From Guadua angustifolia (lineage: Eukaryota; Streptophyta; Magnoliopsida; Poales; Poaceae), in NCBI GenBank assembly GCA_036346375.1, contig CM070504.1:10909890-10973889 (forward strand): a stretch of 64,000 nucleotides of DNA, written 5' to 3'. A program made the translations under genes and the position numbers. Shown one piece after another: positions 35,831 to 47,572 of this stretch. The first letter of the stretch is position 1. Each line of letters opens with the position of its first letter. A model generated the notes under the pieces. That model was not told the origin of the DNA. It made no database searches and worked only from the letters and a program-made list of their open reading frames with translations.

Positions 35831-36959
35831 CGACGGGGCCGAGGGCGGTGGCGGCCGGCGGGCGCGCGCGCGGCCTGCAGCGGACAACAGCTCGGGCCAT
35901 CGGGCAGGAGCGGCGTGACCTCTAGCTCTGCTCGTCGGCTGGGGCGCGACTAGGCAGTGTTGATCGCTGGATGGCTAGGGCGCTTGCTCTACATCAAATT
36001 GAGTCCAATCAATTAATCATGAAACACATAAGTTGTTCAAATCATCCACTTTGGTTAAACTTCCTGTCATTGAGAGCAATCTTAATATCAAAGAAAATTA
36101 CCTTTGGGATTGGAAATTGTGGAGCATTGTTTGAATGATTTTGTTGCTTCATTGACCTTTTGTACTTACTAATCAATTTAGCATTCCTGATGGCTCCTCC
36201 TCACATTTCACTTCACCTCCCCAAAGAGCCTCCTCGTCCACCACTATAATAAAACTGTAGAAATAACAAATGTATGGCTTTGACAGAAGAACACTCAAAT
36301 ATGTCCCGCATCTCAGTTTATTTTGCCACAATGCAAGTCGGCTGTATGGAACTATAGATAATCAATAGTCAACATCCTCAAATTTACCTACCTACATCCA
36401 TTTTCCATGACATATTTCAGTGCTAAAATCATCTTCGCCACTATCATAAAGTGGTAGACATAATCTGGCCTTCCAAAAAGCAAAAGACGCAAGACATAAT
36501 CTGGTGCTATCAATAAAATAAAATAGTTTTAAGTTTCATGTTTTGAGTCTTTTGACTGATAGCTTAAACTATTGGAATTGGTTCCATAAGGCCAGGCTAA
36601 GTACGTACAACAGCAGCAAAGATTTGCACAAGAGCAAATGAGGAACTGTCGGCGCCTTCTTGAGTTCTTGTTGTCCAACTGCCATAGCCAGATTTGCCAC
36701 CATTGCAGAAAGGGATTATAAACTCCACTTGAACTAAGAAACCTTCTTGAGTCCCATGTCTTCTCCTTCAACCTGCATGTCTAGGATGGACGAATTGAAG
36801 TTTAATGGAATAGCAGTGTAACCCCAGAATTAACAAAAAATAATTCTGATGTTTTCCCCACGAAGCTTTCTCCCCACCACCTCTCCTCCTCCCCTCGTTG
36901 CGCTCCTCTATTTGCTTTGAGATCTTGGAACGGGCATGGCAGCAGCGGCGACTGGAAGA

Positions 36960-37150
36960 AGCGCAAGTGCGAGCGGTCAGCTGGGCTTGGGGAACTCCAT
37001 GGCGACATACTGGAGTGCGTCCTCGCGCCGCGCGCCTCCCGCCTACCAGCCGCTTCCGCCTCCTAGGCGTGTGCCGACAGTGGCACGAGGCTGCAGGGTC
37101 GCCCACGTTCCTCGACGCTCACCGGCGCGTCCCGCGTGCTCTCGTGGCCG
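36960..37150 (+). pseudogene. F-box gene fragment, copy 2
   Basis: This second copy of the same fragment, in the downstream unit of the tandem duplication, has the same frame break and VCRQWHEAA segment and a small insertion after the DAHRR region. Confidence 0.6.
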
Positions 37151-37793
37151 GCCGACGGGGCCGAGGGCGGTGGCGGCCGGCGGGCGCGCGCGCGGCCCGC
37201 AGCGGACAACACCTCTAGCTCTGCTCGTCGGCTAGGGCGCGACTAGGCAGTGTTGATCGCTGGATGGCTAGGGCGCTTGCTCTCCTGAGGCTGAGCTCCT
37301 CCAGTGGCTGCCCGGATGCCTACCAAGCCTCGGGCCCAAATTAGTACAAACAGTAAAGTTACATTGTTTTTTCGGCTGGGCCTCGGGCCCAGGCCCCAGT
37401 GGCCCGAGGCCCAGCTCCGCCCCTGGCTACTAATATATGCAATTTTGTTCCTGCTCTTTCGAATATATGATCATTGTGTATTAACCGCATAGATGGTGAA
37501 GGTGTTCATGGATCTATGAAGCGAGCCGAGAAAGCGGCAGCACCGTGCAACTTAACTTTCTTCCTGAATCATTTTTAGCGCGAAAAGAAACTCGATCCAA
37601 TAGAATCATACAGGTAAACAATAACAACCGGATCTTTATTGGCGCTAAATATATTACAAGCACTACCTCCACAGATGTACAACTACGTTGTATTTTTCTG
37701 TAATCATATATTGCTACTTCTCTACACAAGGGTGTGTAGATCATTACAGCATTAAGCTTGAAATTAAGAAAGACGAGAAGTTATGATCACTAT

Positions 37794-38174
37794 CTAGTGA
37801 TTAATCATGGAAATCCAAGCGCAATAGGTACACACGATCTTCTGAGAGATGTACACGTAGACGGCGAAGGAGAAGCTCATGAGCGTGACGTCCCTCCAGT
37901 CTCCCTTCTGCTTGGGGCTCAGGTTCTCCTGCACCGCCATCCCCGCCTTCACCACGTCGCCGTGCAGCCTCTCGGCCATGGAGAGCAACCAGGCCCTCTT
38001 CTTTCCTCCTCCTCTTCCGCCGCCGCCACCGTGGGTCGGCGGCTCGGTCGGCAGGCGGCTTCTGCAGAGAAAGGAGGGTCTCGGCCTAGACACGGCGGTG
38101 TTTCGTCGTCGTCTAAAGGTTCGTGTGACATGTGGAGCAGTGGTGTTGATGGCAAACAGGCCCAGGGAAGCCAT
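37794..38174 (-). CDS. Small protein with basic N-terminus and one hydrophobic segment, unrecognised
   Basis: The frame encodes 126 residues from the ATG at 38174. The first ~75 residues are rich in Arg, Ser, Thr and Pro with few acidic residues, followed by a Gly-rich stretch, which fits a plastid or mitochondrial transit peptide. Then comes a charged region, MAERLHGDVVKAGMAVQENL, and near the C-terminus a hydrophobic segment, DVTLMSFSFAVYVYISQKIV, then CTYCAWISMINH. I do not recognise the family. The protein-like composition of the C-terminal half suggests a real gene, but a longer in-frame start at 38372 is possible and I see no second exon. Confidence 0.5.
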   Translation of the reverse strand: MASLGLFAINTTAPHVTRTFRRRRNTAVSRPRPSFLCRSRLPTEPPTHGGGGGRGGGKKRAWLLSMAERLHGDVVKAGMAVQENLSPKQKGDWRDVTLMSFSFAVYVYISQKIVCTYCAWISMINH

Positions 38175-38483
38175 GCATGGATGATGGATGATCAGATCTT
38201 GAGGAGTAGAGATGGGATCTATGGGGGTTTGTGGATTTTTCCAACAAGAAAGGATAAGTAGCTGACAATGGGAGGACGAGAAGGGAAGACAGTGACATGT
38301 AGGCGTGTCATGTAGCAGCAGGCTGGCAGTTGGCCCAAGAAAGCTCGTATTCTTGTGAATTGTAATATCCATAGATACAACCTGGTCAAAAACACACTAG
38401 ATTAGAGTGTATTTTCAGGCTGACCAAAGAGTACTGTTATTTTAAGGTTATTCTCACCAATTTTTTGGGTGAGAACACATTCA

Positions 38484-38769
38484 GTTGTGGGCATATGGCA
38501 CCTCTCCCTTCAGTCTCTCTTCTTTTCCCCTTTCTCGGCCCTTCGAGTAGGTAGTAGGTCTTGTCCTTTTGATAGTTTATTTTTCAGTCATTGGCGCAAT
38601 TGTTATCTTTTTCCTAGCGTGGGTTGGTTGGAAGTTTTTTGGGTTCTACCCTTCTTCTTCTTTAATATAATGATACACAGCTCTCCTACGTGTTCGAGAA
38701 AAAAAAAAGTTGTGGGCATATGGCACCTCTCCCTTCAGTCTCTCTTCTTTTCCCCTTTCTCGGCCCTTC
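38484..38769 (+). mobile_element. Truncated LINE 3' end flanked by a 61-bp duplication
   Basis: A 61-bp sequence beginning GTTGTGGGCATATGGCACC occurs at 38484-38544 and, identically, at 38709-38769. The 164 bp between (38545-38708) ends in TTTAATATAATGATACACAG, then GTGTTCGAG and a run of A. This is the typical 3' end of grass L1-type LINEs with its poly(A). The arrangement is that of a 5'-truncated LINE insertion with an unusually long TSD. Confidence 0.75.
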
Positions 38770-39301
38770 ATTCTCCTCTAATACAAAAAAAATTGATTAG
38801 AAACTTCCGGATGAATTCAATCGAAAACAAGAACTTTTGGTTTGAAAACTTTTGATTCAAAAAAATTGATGAGCATAACCTCAAACCAGCAAATCCGAAA
38901 ATCTTATAAGAGTAGTTTTTGCCAAAGTTAACCAGGGCCGGATGTAGTTTGTTTCGGTTGTCGCAGAGCAATATCAACTGTGGACCCAAAATTGGACCTA
39001 ACAAGGAGAGCCCGTCCGTGGTTTGAGCCGCAACGAGACCCAGTCTCGGCCCAGGACTCCGATTGTCTGACGACGGTCGATAACGTGAAGTTGAAACTTC
39101 GCAATCAAGGTGTCATGAGTCATGACTCAAGATAGTTAAGTACGGTAGTTTTAGGTTGAAATTGAAACCTGCCCTGTCCCTTTACTTTGATAATACATAT
39201 CATATCATCTATGGACATCATTAAAAATAACTTATACAATATATCGTCTATATAGTTATCTGTAATAGTTTTTCGTATAATTAATAAACTGTCTATACAA
39301 T
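38770..39301. other. Spacer between LINE and hAT insertions
   Basis: No gene is seen. The stretch is moderately AT-rich, with degenerate ATATCGTCTATATAG-type motifs towards the right end, and ends in TATACAAT, the left target duplication of the next hAT element. Confidence 0.5.
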
Positions 39302-40502
39302 CAGTAGCGGAGCCAGGATTTCAGTAAACCTCGGGCCAAAAAATAAGTGACTATCACTAATGTCAAGGACTACGTATATTAGGGTATAACAAAAATACAT
39401 CACAAATATATAATTAAAAGTAAATTTGAATTTCATGATTAACATTTCAAAAAAATAATTAAAATACGTCAAAACAATATAGCGTAGTGGAGTGGTACAA
39501 AAGATAATACCTAATTAACATAGATTTGGTCTATCTGAGCCTATCATATATTCATCAATAATAGAACAAGAACCTGGAAAAGATAAAATTACGCATGCAA
39601 ATTAGGCACACAAAACTAAAAAGCTAATAATTGAAGCAAATTACAAAACAAGATTGTAAACACGATTGTGCTATTACTAACTTCCTATCATTGAGAGCAG
39701 TCTTAATATCAAAGAAAATTACCTCCGAGATTGGAAATTGTGGAGCATTGGCACAACTTATGTATTACTCAAAAGGACAAAATACGACAGTTGTAGTTAA
39801 TTTTTAGTGAGGCCATGGACAAAATACGAGTTACTAATCAGCTAATCCGTACTCTAAATTATCCCAAATCCTCAAGCATTGTCACCAACAAGACAAAAAT
39901 CTTGTCCTATAATCCAAATGAGGAATTAATTTTAACATTAAACCACAAGAAACAAGCTTGAAAGTAAAATCCCACATCAAAGGCACGAAACTCACTAGCC
40001 GGTGTTCCTAGACTTGGCGTTGGCGCAACGGCGAGAACCCCTCACATCGCCCCAACCGGCTGCTTGTTCTGCTAGCCTCCGCCCTCCCTTCCTCCTGGCC
40101 TTACGGCAGTTAATGGCAAGGCTTTTAGAGTCACACGAGGTAGAGCCTCCAGTCGTGGGCACGCCGCCTGCGGTCCTAGCCTTCTGCTGCGAGGCGCTGA
40201 ATAGCTCTGTGCAGAGCGAAGTCTCGGGACGACTACCATTTGGCGAGAGTGTGGGCGCTGGGGCCATGGGCGTGATGGGCAAGTGAGTTGAGGAAGGGCA
40301 GTAGGCGTGTAAGGCTAGGGCATTGCTCCTACCGGCTAGGTAATGCTCCCGTTGTTGGGCGCCTAGGCCGTGGGGACTGCCTGAGTGGGGCACAACTTGG
40401 CCCTGGCCTTAGGCCCTATCTTGATCAGGCTGCACTTCTCCACTGCTACTTGAGTTAGGCCTCGAGCCAAGGCCCACCTACCCGAGGCTTAGCTCCACCC
40501 TT
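39302..40502. mobile_element. Non-autonomous hAT element, sibling of the 34234 element
   Basis: The left end is CAGTAGCGGAGCCAGG and the inverted right end AAAGGGTGGAGC. A perfect 8-bp duplication TATACAAT flanks it (39294-39301 and 40503-40510). It shares termini, the neighbouring CCTCGGGCC motif, and an internal stretch (CTATCATTGAGAGCAGTC and onward, about 39685-39750) with the larger element. A GC-rich centre at 39995-40400 may be captured coding sequence, but I recognise no domain in it. Confidence 0.85.
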
Positions 40503-40864
40503 TATACAATGGTACTTAAAATGTAAAGCTGTCTATTAAATAGTAGATATCAACTTTCTTTCTCCTTCATATCACCTAATATCCTATATGGCATAGGCTT
40601 ACAGATAGTTGACATGTACTATTGTACATGCCTTTATGCGTAGGATTATCCGATCGTGAAAGCGTGTGAAAAGAAAATATCCGTGTTATCACACATACAC
40701 ATTTTGTAAACATGATACTATCTTTGATGTTTTACAAATAAGGAAAAGCTTGGGTGTTTGTTAAGCCTTTACAAAAGTATAACATCTGAACCATCTGAAA
40801 AGGTATAATAACATCTGGATACCACCTCCAGCTACATCTTACCAAGCGAGCTGAAACATAAATA

Positions 40865-41912
40865 GGTAGATAAGCGTGCTACGCTGCGCCGGTTGAATTT
40901 CGATAGCATGCGCTCGGAAAAATAATAATTTTTTATTTTCGTAAAACCACCCACCGGTCAAAAATAGTCTAGAGGAAAAAGGGCAAAAAATTATTAGAGA
41001 TGACAACCTTCTTTTGTCGAGCCTAATACTCTACGCTCATCGAGTAATAATACATATTCGCAAAACCACCCACCTATGAAAAATAGCCTAGAGGAAAAAG
41101 GCGAAAAATCTTCGATGAATCTGTGTTTTTTGTGATGAAAATATTTTTCCGGTTTTTGGGTGACGAAAACATTTTTTCCAAGTTTTTGGGTGATGAAAAC
41201 ATTTTTCCGGTTTTTGTTGCGCTTTGTTAAAAAATGGGTCGTTAGGGCGCTTAATCTATGGGTCGCTATAAATCTTCTGACGAATCTACATTTTTTAAAA
41301 ACCCGCTGATTATGACCATTAGCAAATCCATAAGTTGTTATAAACCTTCGATGAATCTGTTTTTTGGTGACGAAAACATTTTTTCCGGTTTTTGTTGCGT
41401 CTGTTAAAATGGGTCAGAGGACCTCCGCGAATCCACGTCGCTATAAATCTTCTGACGAATCTACATTTTTTAAAAAACCCAGCTTGTTATGACCATGGCA
41501 AATCCATAAGTTGCTATAAACTTCGATGAATCTGTGTTTTTGGTGATGAAAACATTTTTTCGGTTTTTTGGGTGACGAAAAACATTTTTTTGAGTTTTTT
41601 GGTGGCAAAACATTTTTTCCGGAAAAACGGAGAAAGGACCCGAACGTAAGCGTGGACTTGTTTGTTATTTTTTGGACCGCTCGCTATCCCGAAAAATTAG
41701 AAAAGGGTTTGTTCGCGATTTGAACTTAACGGGAGGCTTTTCCGTAAAATACCGTTCCAGGGACTCAAACGCGAAGAAAAAAATATTTTCGCCTCACAAA
41801 AAATCACGAAGGACCTATCCGTAATTTCAAGAAACAGATGGGTTTTTTAAATCGACGCGCGAACGACACGTGGACATGCTGGGAGGGCTCTAATTCCTTC
41901 GGCTATAATAGA
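40865..41912 (-). mobile_element. Helitron-like element, - orientation
   Basis: On the - strand the element starts A|TCTATTATAGCCGAAGG at 41912. It runs through AGGTCC- and CGTTTAGGTCC-like motifs to a hairpin, AGCGTAGCACGCT, at about 40877-40889, close to the expected 3' end. The terminal CTRR is not clear (CTAC-like). 41100-41620 contains several direct repeats of GATGAAAACATTTTTTCCGG-type units. The interior resembles 53650-54208 in opposite orientation. Confidence 0.4.
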
Positions 41913-43176
41913 TGTAATATATTAGTAATAGGAAGACGAAACCCATTGAGGATTCAATTTTTTTAGGAAGCTGAGAGATTCAATTACATAATCAACACAT
42001 AATTAGAATAATCAAGTAGGAGTATGATTTCAACAAGTACACGAGGACATATACCATGCTAGTTGGGTGCAAACCAACTTTTGTGCAACACTAGGCTACT
42101 TTTAAGTCAGCTTGTATAAGCCTCAGGAGGAGGTTTTGAGGCAACTTTACGCATATAATTTTCATGTATCCAATTTATATATTTAAAAAAATTAAAAGTT
42201 AAAGATTGAAAAATTTAACTACCTAGATTCAAAACGATAAATTTTTTTGGTGACGGAGAGAGTAGTACAGAGCTGTGAGGGGCATTTTGATCATCACTTA
42301 TTTTTAAAAACTGATTGTCTAAATCTACGTACACTGAGCAAAATGTCAAATACTACCAAACAGAGAAAGTAATTACGGGAAAAAAACAAAAACTCTTTTT
42401 TTTTTTTTGAAATTTGTTAGCTGCAGAACAAAATACTTCTGCTCCACTTTAGTGGGCATGACAGATGCCAGAGAAGCGTGGAGGCCAGAAAAGTCAAAAT
42501 GCTGATGCCTCCGCTCTCCGATCTAGGGAAACAGTGCTAGTCAAAAAGCTGACCCACCCCCACCACTTCGCCGCCCTCCGACTCCACACGAAGCCATCAT
42601 CAACCCACCACCCCGCCGCATCCCCCAACACGCCACCAACCCCCACCACCACCACTCGTCCCACGCCACGCCCCTCCCCTCCGCTCCCGAACCCGCGCCC
42701 CCTGTTCCGTTCCCCCGCGCCGGATCCGCGCTTTGCCAGTCCGCACCGGCTCTCACGTGGTGCGGCCGGGGACCCCACCCCGGCCTCCTCGTTCCTTGCA
42801 GGCCGCGCCCCGGTCCATGACAGCGGGCCCCGCCGAGCCGCACGCCCGCGCGTCAGTGGCGTGGGGGCGCCGCGTGTCCCCTCCGCCCCGTCGGCGGTAA
42901 AAACCGGGGCGTTTTACCGCGGTGGGGGGGGGAGAAAAATCGCCGACCCGGGTCCAAATCCAGGTGACGGCCGTTGACCGGGACTGGGGGAGTGGCCAGG
43001 AGCGAGCCAGAGGAGGAGTGACCCGGAAGCAAGGGGAGGTGAGAGGGGGGAGAGCAGCGGTAGGCATCTCGCGCACGCCTTTCCCCGTACACGCTCCTCC
43101 GCTCTTCCCTTATCTCTCCGGAGCAGCAAGCCAGCCTTCTCGGCGAATCCGAGGGTGATTTGGTCCAGGCGGCGGT
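41913..43176 (+). promoter_or_regulatory. Upstream region of the OBERON-like gene
   Basis: 41913-42460 is AT-rich spacer. From 42540 to 43176 the sequence is strongly GC-rich with CpG and pyrimidine tracts, as expected of a grass promoter and 5' leader. Long frames on both strands here are composition effects. No TATA box is obvious. Confidence 0.45.
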
Positions 43177-46100
43177 ATGAAGCGGCAGAGGTCGTCCGGC
43201 GACGGCCTAGACGACGACCGGCGGAGGTTCTACGACTACGGGCCGCCGCCGCTGCCGCCGCAGCGGCGGCGCCCGGGGGAGTACGAGGGCGATGGGTTCG
43301 ACCGCCGGAAGGGTTTCGGCGGCGGGTTCTACGACCACCGGTACCGGGAGTCCCCCTCGCCGCGGGGGTACGGAGGGGACCGGCCGATGCACCGGTCCGA
43401 GAGCTTCTCCGGGTTCCGCCGGGAGTTCCCCAAGGGGTTCCGCTCGGAGCGCGACAGGTCGCGGCGGGATGGAGGCGGCAGCTCGGCGTGGCGGCGGCCG
43501 GGCGGCGGGTGGAGGGATTCCGATGGCTTGGACGGGTACAGGGCGCTGCCCAGGCGGCCGGCAGCGTCGCCACCTACGCCGCCGCGGCGGTCGCCCAGTG
43601 AGTCGAACAGGAGGTTAGAGGGTGGGAAGGGGGAGAAGTTAAGGAAGCAGAGCTGTGGCGTCAGTGAGATGGAGGAAGGGGAGGTCGCACCAGATCCCGA
43701 GCCCAAGGCCCGGCCTGCTGCGGCGGAGCATCGGAAGCAGGTTCAGTCAAGCCGTGTGAAGGATAAGGGAATGGAGCGAGGCGAGGTGAAAAAAGTGGAT
43801 TATGGGGTGAGGGGGAATTCGGGAACTCAAGATAAGGGAGTGGCTGGTCCACCTGATTGTGACAATGCAGGGAAGGAGGAAGGGAAGAGTAAGGATTGCA
43901 TGGTTGTAGAAGAAGAGCAAATAACAAATACAACGCATGAAAAATTGGCATTGACGGTCGCAGAGAAAGTCGGGGGAGGAGATGTGGTGCCAGTTCAAGA
44001 TGAAACTGCCAATGCTATTGATCAGGTTGGACAGAGCACTTCATCCAGTATGTGGAAGGAAGCACTGCAGGAGGAAGTGATTACACGAGATGAGATTGCC
44101 AATGCTATTCATGTGGTTGGGCAGAGTACTTCGTCTAGTATGCTGAAGGAGGCTATTCAGGAAGAAGCGACAACACGAGAAGAAACTGCCAATGCTGTTG
44201 ATGAAGTTGGGCAGGGCACTTCAGCCAGCATACAGCAAGAAGCACTGCAGGAGGAAGAGATGGCGTTACACCAGACTGCCAATGCTGTTGATGTTGTTGG
44301 GAAGGGCAGGTCATCTGGTGTGCTGCAAGAAGTTCTTCAGGAAGAAGTGAGCAATGGAACTGCCAATGCTGTCGATAGGGTTGAAATTGGCACTTCATCT
44401 GGTCTGCTGCAAGGGTCGATGCAGGAAGAAGTGACAAAAGTAGATGAAGTTGCCAATACTGTTGATGCGTTGGGACAGGTTAATTATTCTGGTATGCTGA
44501 AGGAAGTGATGCATGAAGAAGAGATGTTGCTAGATGAAACTGCAGATACCATTAATGTGGTGGGAAAGAGCAATTCATCTGGTATGCTGGAGGAAGCAAT
44601 GCATGGGAAAGTAACCATGGAAGAAGGAACTGCCAGTGCTCTTGATATAGCTGGAAAGAGCAATCCATCCACTAGGCTGCAGGAACTAGTGCAGGAAGAG
44701 GTGATGACTTCTCCATGCCAAGAGGGTCCGGCAATTAAAGAAACTGAAAAAGGAACTATGGTTGACAAGAAGATGGATGAACCAACTGAATCTGTTGCAT
44801 CTCAGCCAGTGAAAGAAGGGCTTGAGAGGGATTGTTGTGGAAATAGAGTTTCGTTGGATGAAACTGGAGTCACGGAAGAAGAGGCAGCTGTTGAGCATGG
44901 AATTGTCGAGAAACAAGTAAAAGGTTTTGATCTGGAGACCAAATCAGCAGGTGCGACAGTGTTCCGTCAACCAACCAAGGAACACACCGGGGATAGTAAG
45001 GAAGAGGACACGACTTTGAATCTGATTATGGTGAAGCCGAGGGCTGAAGATAAAGGAAAGGGTATAGCATTTGATGTCCTTAGTAAGGAAGAAAACATTG
45101 GTGGAAGAAGTTCAGTGGGAAGAGCTTTTGACTTAGGGCGGCAATCTGACTCACACCAAATAGAAGCGTCCAAATCTAATGTGACTACCTCTGTAAAGCA
45201 GGAAGATGGGACACTCAATATAGGGAGACTTGATCTTTCACTGAGCTTATCAGGTGGTTTACAGAATCCTGAATTCAAATGTTCAATTCCGAGACCTGAT
45301 TCTCTAGCCAATGCAACATGCCCCCAGTTGTTGCCATCATCGTCATTCCACACAACTTCAGATGGGTTCACAGCTTCCATGTCATTGACCAATTCTCAAA
45401 CATTTGTGCACAATCCTAGTTGCTCACTTACCCAACACTCGGTAGACAATTATGAGCATTCGGTAGGCAGTAAGCCTTTGTTTGAGGGAGTTGAAAATGT
45501 GAGTAATAGCAAAAGATGGCAAGCTCAGTTGTCCAATGAATCTACTCAGAAGGGGGAAGCTACCCCACTCCTTCAGAGAGTACTCCAGAATGGTCATCTG
45601 TCTGATAACACTTTGGTTGGTGTGAATGTGCAGAATAGTGGAATTTCCAATGATGTCCAAAGACGTGAAGGGATCCCAGGCATTTTGTCACCAGCTCATA
45701 GTCATGGTTCTCATGATTCTGGATTGGAAAATAGTAGACATAGAAAGCTCACAAGAGATAGAATGAGCAGCAGTCTTACAAGGGGTGAGCGGCAGGATGG
45801 GGAACAGCTTGTCCTGAATGGTGCTGGTGTCATTGAGAGGGTTATTTCGAAGATTGTTTCAGAACCTTTGCATCATACTGGAAGGATGCTTCAAGAGATG
45901 ACAGGAAATTCTGTAACATATTTGAGGGAGGCCATTTCTGATATCCTAGTCGAATCAGATAAAAGAGGACAGACAATAGCATTGCAGGACACACTTAAAA
46001 AAAGATCTGACTTGAATAGTGAAATGTTGCAAAGGTGTCCACGGGTGTTGCTGGAGATACTTGTTGCTATAAGGACTGGTCTTCCGGATTTTATAAAGAA

Positions 46101-47572
46101 AAGTAGTAGCATTGCTACATCTGATTTGGTTGACATTTTTCTGAATTTGAAATGTCGCAATATCTCATGCCGAAGCATTCTACCAGTGGATGATTGTGAT
46201 TGTAAAATTTGTCAACGGAAGACTGGTTTTTGTAGTTCTTGCATGTGCATTGTCTGCTCGAAGTTTGACATGGCATCTAATACATGTAGTTGGGTTGGTT
46301 GTGATGTATGTCTTCATTGGTGCCATACAGATTGTGGATTGCGCCACTCTCTTATTCGGAAGGGGGGAAGTGGTCCAAGGGCATACAGTACTAATGAGAT
46401 GCAGTTTCATTGCACTGCTTGTGGACATCCATCAGAGATGTTTGGTTTTGTGAAGGAAGTCTTTCGAACATGTGCTAAGCAATGGAGGATGGAGACTCTG
46501 ATTAGAGAGCTTCAGTATGTGGAAATAATCTTTTCTGCAAGTGATGATGTAAGGGGTAAGAGAGTCAGGGACTTTGTTAAGCAGATGCTGATTAAATTGG
46601 AAAACAAGTCTTATTATCCTGAAGTAGTCAAATATGTCATCGCATTCTTTTCTGGTAAGATATTCATCATAATTAATGAGAAATAATAGTTGTCATATCC
46701 ATGCTCTTTGAAGATTCTTGCTTTTGTTGTGTTGTGCTGTAAAAAGCTTTTATATTTCTAGAAATAGAAATAAGATTAGTAACTGGGTTACCGTTGCCCA
46801 TTGCTTGATCCACAAACCAAGATCAACTGCCCAGCTTGTAGGTTTTCCATGTTCTAGGACTCTAAAACACATAATGTGGGTTTACCGAAAGTGTCAGCAC
46901 TGTGCTAAAAGATTTTGTTATCCATGTCCTGATAACCTGGATGTTTTAATATGAGTAGGGATACTGTTGGCAAATAAAACCATGCTAACGCTCCACTTTC
47001 CAATTCCAGATGACGATTCTAACCTGGGCAGTGGTCCATCAGTACCACTGAAGGGCATTCCGTGCAGTATTGCTGAAGGAATAGATGGGATTCCTAGTTC
47101 AAGTCGAAAGGCAACATGGCTACCATCAGTTACCTTAGAGGGAGTTCCATTCCTAGAAAAGGCAGGCGTTCTTTCTACCACTGGGAGCCCATCAGCGCTT
47201 AGAAAATTTGGTGAAGCTGAATTTCAGACAGTCGATATTAAGCCTGTCATTGATGAACTGGATGGCCTAGTCAGGTTAAAGCAAGCTGAAGCAAATATGT
47301 ATCAGGAACGTGCCAATGATGCACGCAAAGAAGCCGAGTCTCTGAAACATATTGCCGTGGTAAAATATGCACGCATCGAGGAGCATTATGCTAGTGAGAT
47401 TGCTAAACTCCATATAAATGAGTTACAAGAGCAGCGCAAGCAAAAGATTGAAGAACTCCAAGTCATTGAAAGGACACACCATCAATTTCTCAGCATGAAA
47501 ACAAGGATGGAAGCTAACATTAGGGAATTATTGCTGAAAATGGAGGCAACAAAACAAAATTTAAGCACATGA
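43177..47572 (+). CDS. OBERON/TITANIA-type PHD-finger protein
   Basis: Two exons (43177-46654 and 47010-47572) join as G|AT to give 1346 residues. The N-terminus (1-165) is Arg/Gly/Pro/Ser-rich. Residues about 275-512 are eight 30-residue repeats. At about 1008-1075 is the PHD finger, CKICQRKTGFCSSCMCIVC, then CDVCLHWCHTDCGLRH and FHCTACGHPSEMFGFV. Exon 2 encodes a C-terminal coiled coil ending KMEATKQNL. This architecture is that of the OBE3/OBE4 (TITANIA) group. In Arabidopsis those nuclear proteins act in root and shoot meristem establishment and associate with the OBE1/OBE2 pair. Assignment to the group is firm; choosing between OBE3 and OBE4 is not. The greater length than known relatives is partly due to the repeats. 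Confidence 0.88.
43999..44712 (+). repeat. Eight in-frame 90-bp repeats in the OBERON-like gene
   Basis: Repeat starts, aligned on the D/E-E-T-A-N-A codons, lie at 43999, 44089, 44179, 44269, 44353 (six bases short), 44443, 44533 and 44623. The consensus protein unit is roughly ETANAVDVVGQSTSSSMLKE followed by ALQEEVTTRD. The copies have diverged in sequence but kept the frame, so the array has been under selection to remain coding. Confidence 0.88.

Larger units (their letters stand above)
34694..37283. repeat. Tandem duplication of 1.3 kb inside the hAT element
   Basis: The segment starting TACATCAAATTGAGTCC at 34694 recurs at 35990. The copies (1296 and about 1294 bp) are nearly identical, with scattered substitutions and short indels such as GAGTCTTTT near 36545. 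The high identity points to a recent duplication after capture of the F-box fragment. Confidence 0.88.
34234..37425. mobile_element. Non-autonomous hAT element with duplicated F-box cargo
   Basis: The ends are CAGTGGTGGAGCCAGG and, inverted, CAGGGGCGGAGCTGGG. A perfect 8-bp duplication GCTACTAA flanks it (34226-34233 and 37426-37433), diagnostic of hAT. No transposase is recognisable. The interior contains a ~1.3-kb segment present twice in tandem (34694-35989 and 35990-37283) that includes a fragment of an F-box gene. It lies between the coiled-coil gene and the small - strand gene. Confidence 0.88.

Noticed and set aside
42465..42977. 170-residue frame upstream of the OBERON-like gene
   Set aside because: It is Pro/Thr/Arg-rich and lies in the GC-rich promoter/leader; opposing frames of similar length exist on the other strand. 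No domain is seen.
43999..44712. Repeat array considered as a transposon insertion in the OBERON-like gene
   Set aside because: The units keep the reading frame, have coding character and lack termini or target duplications, so internal duplication is the simpler explanation.
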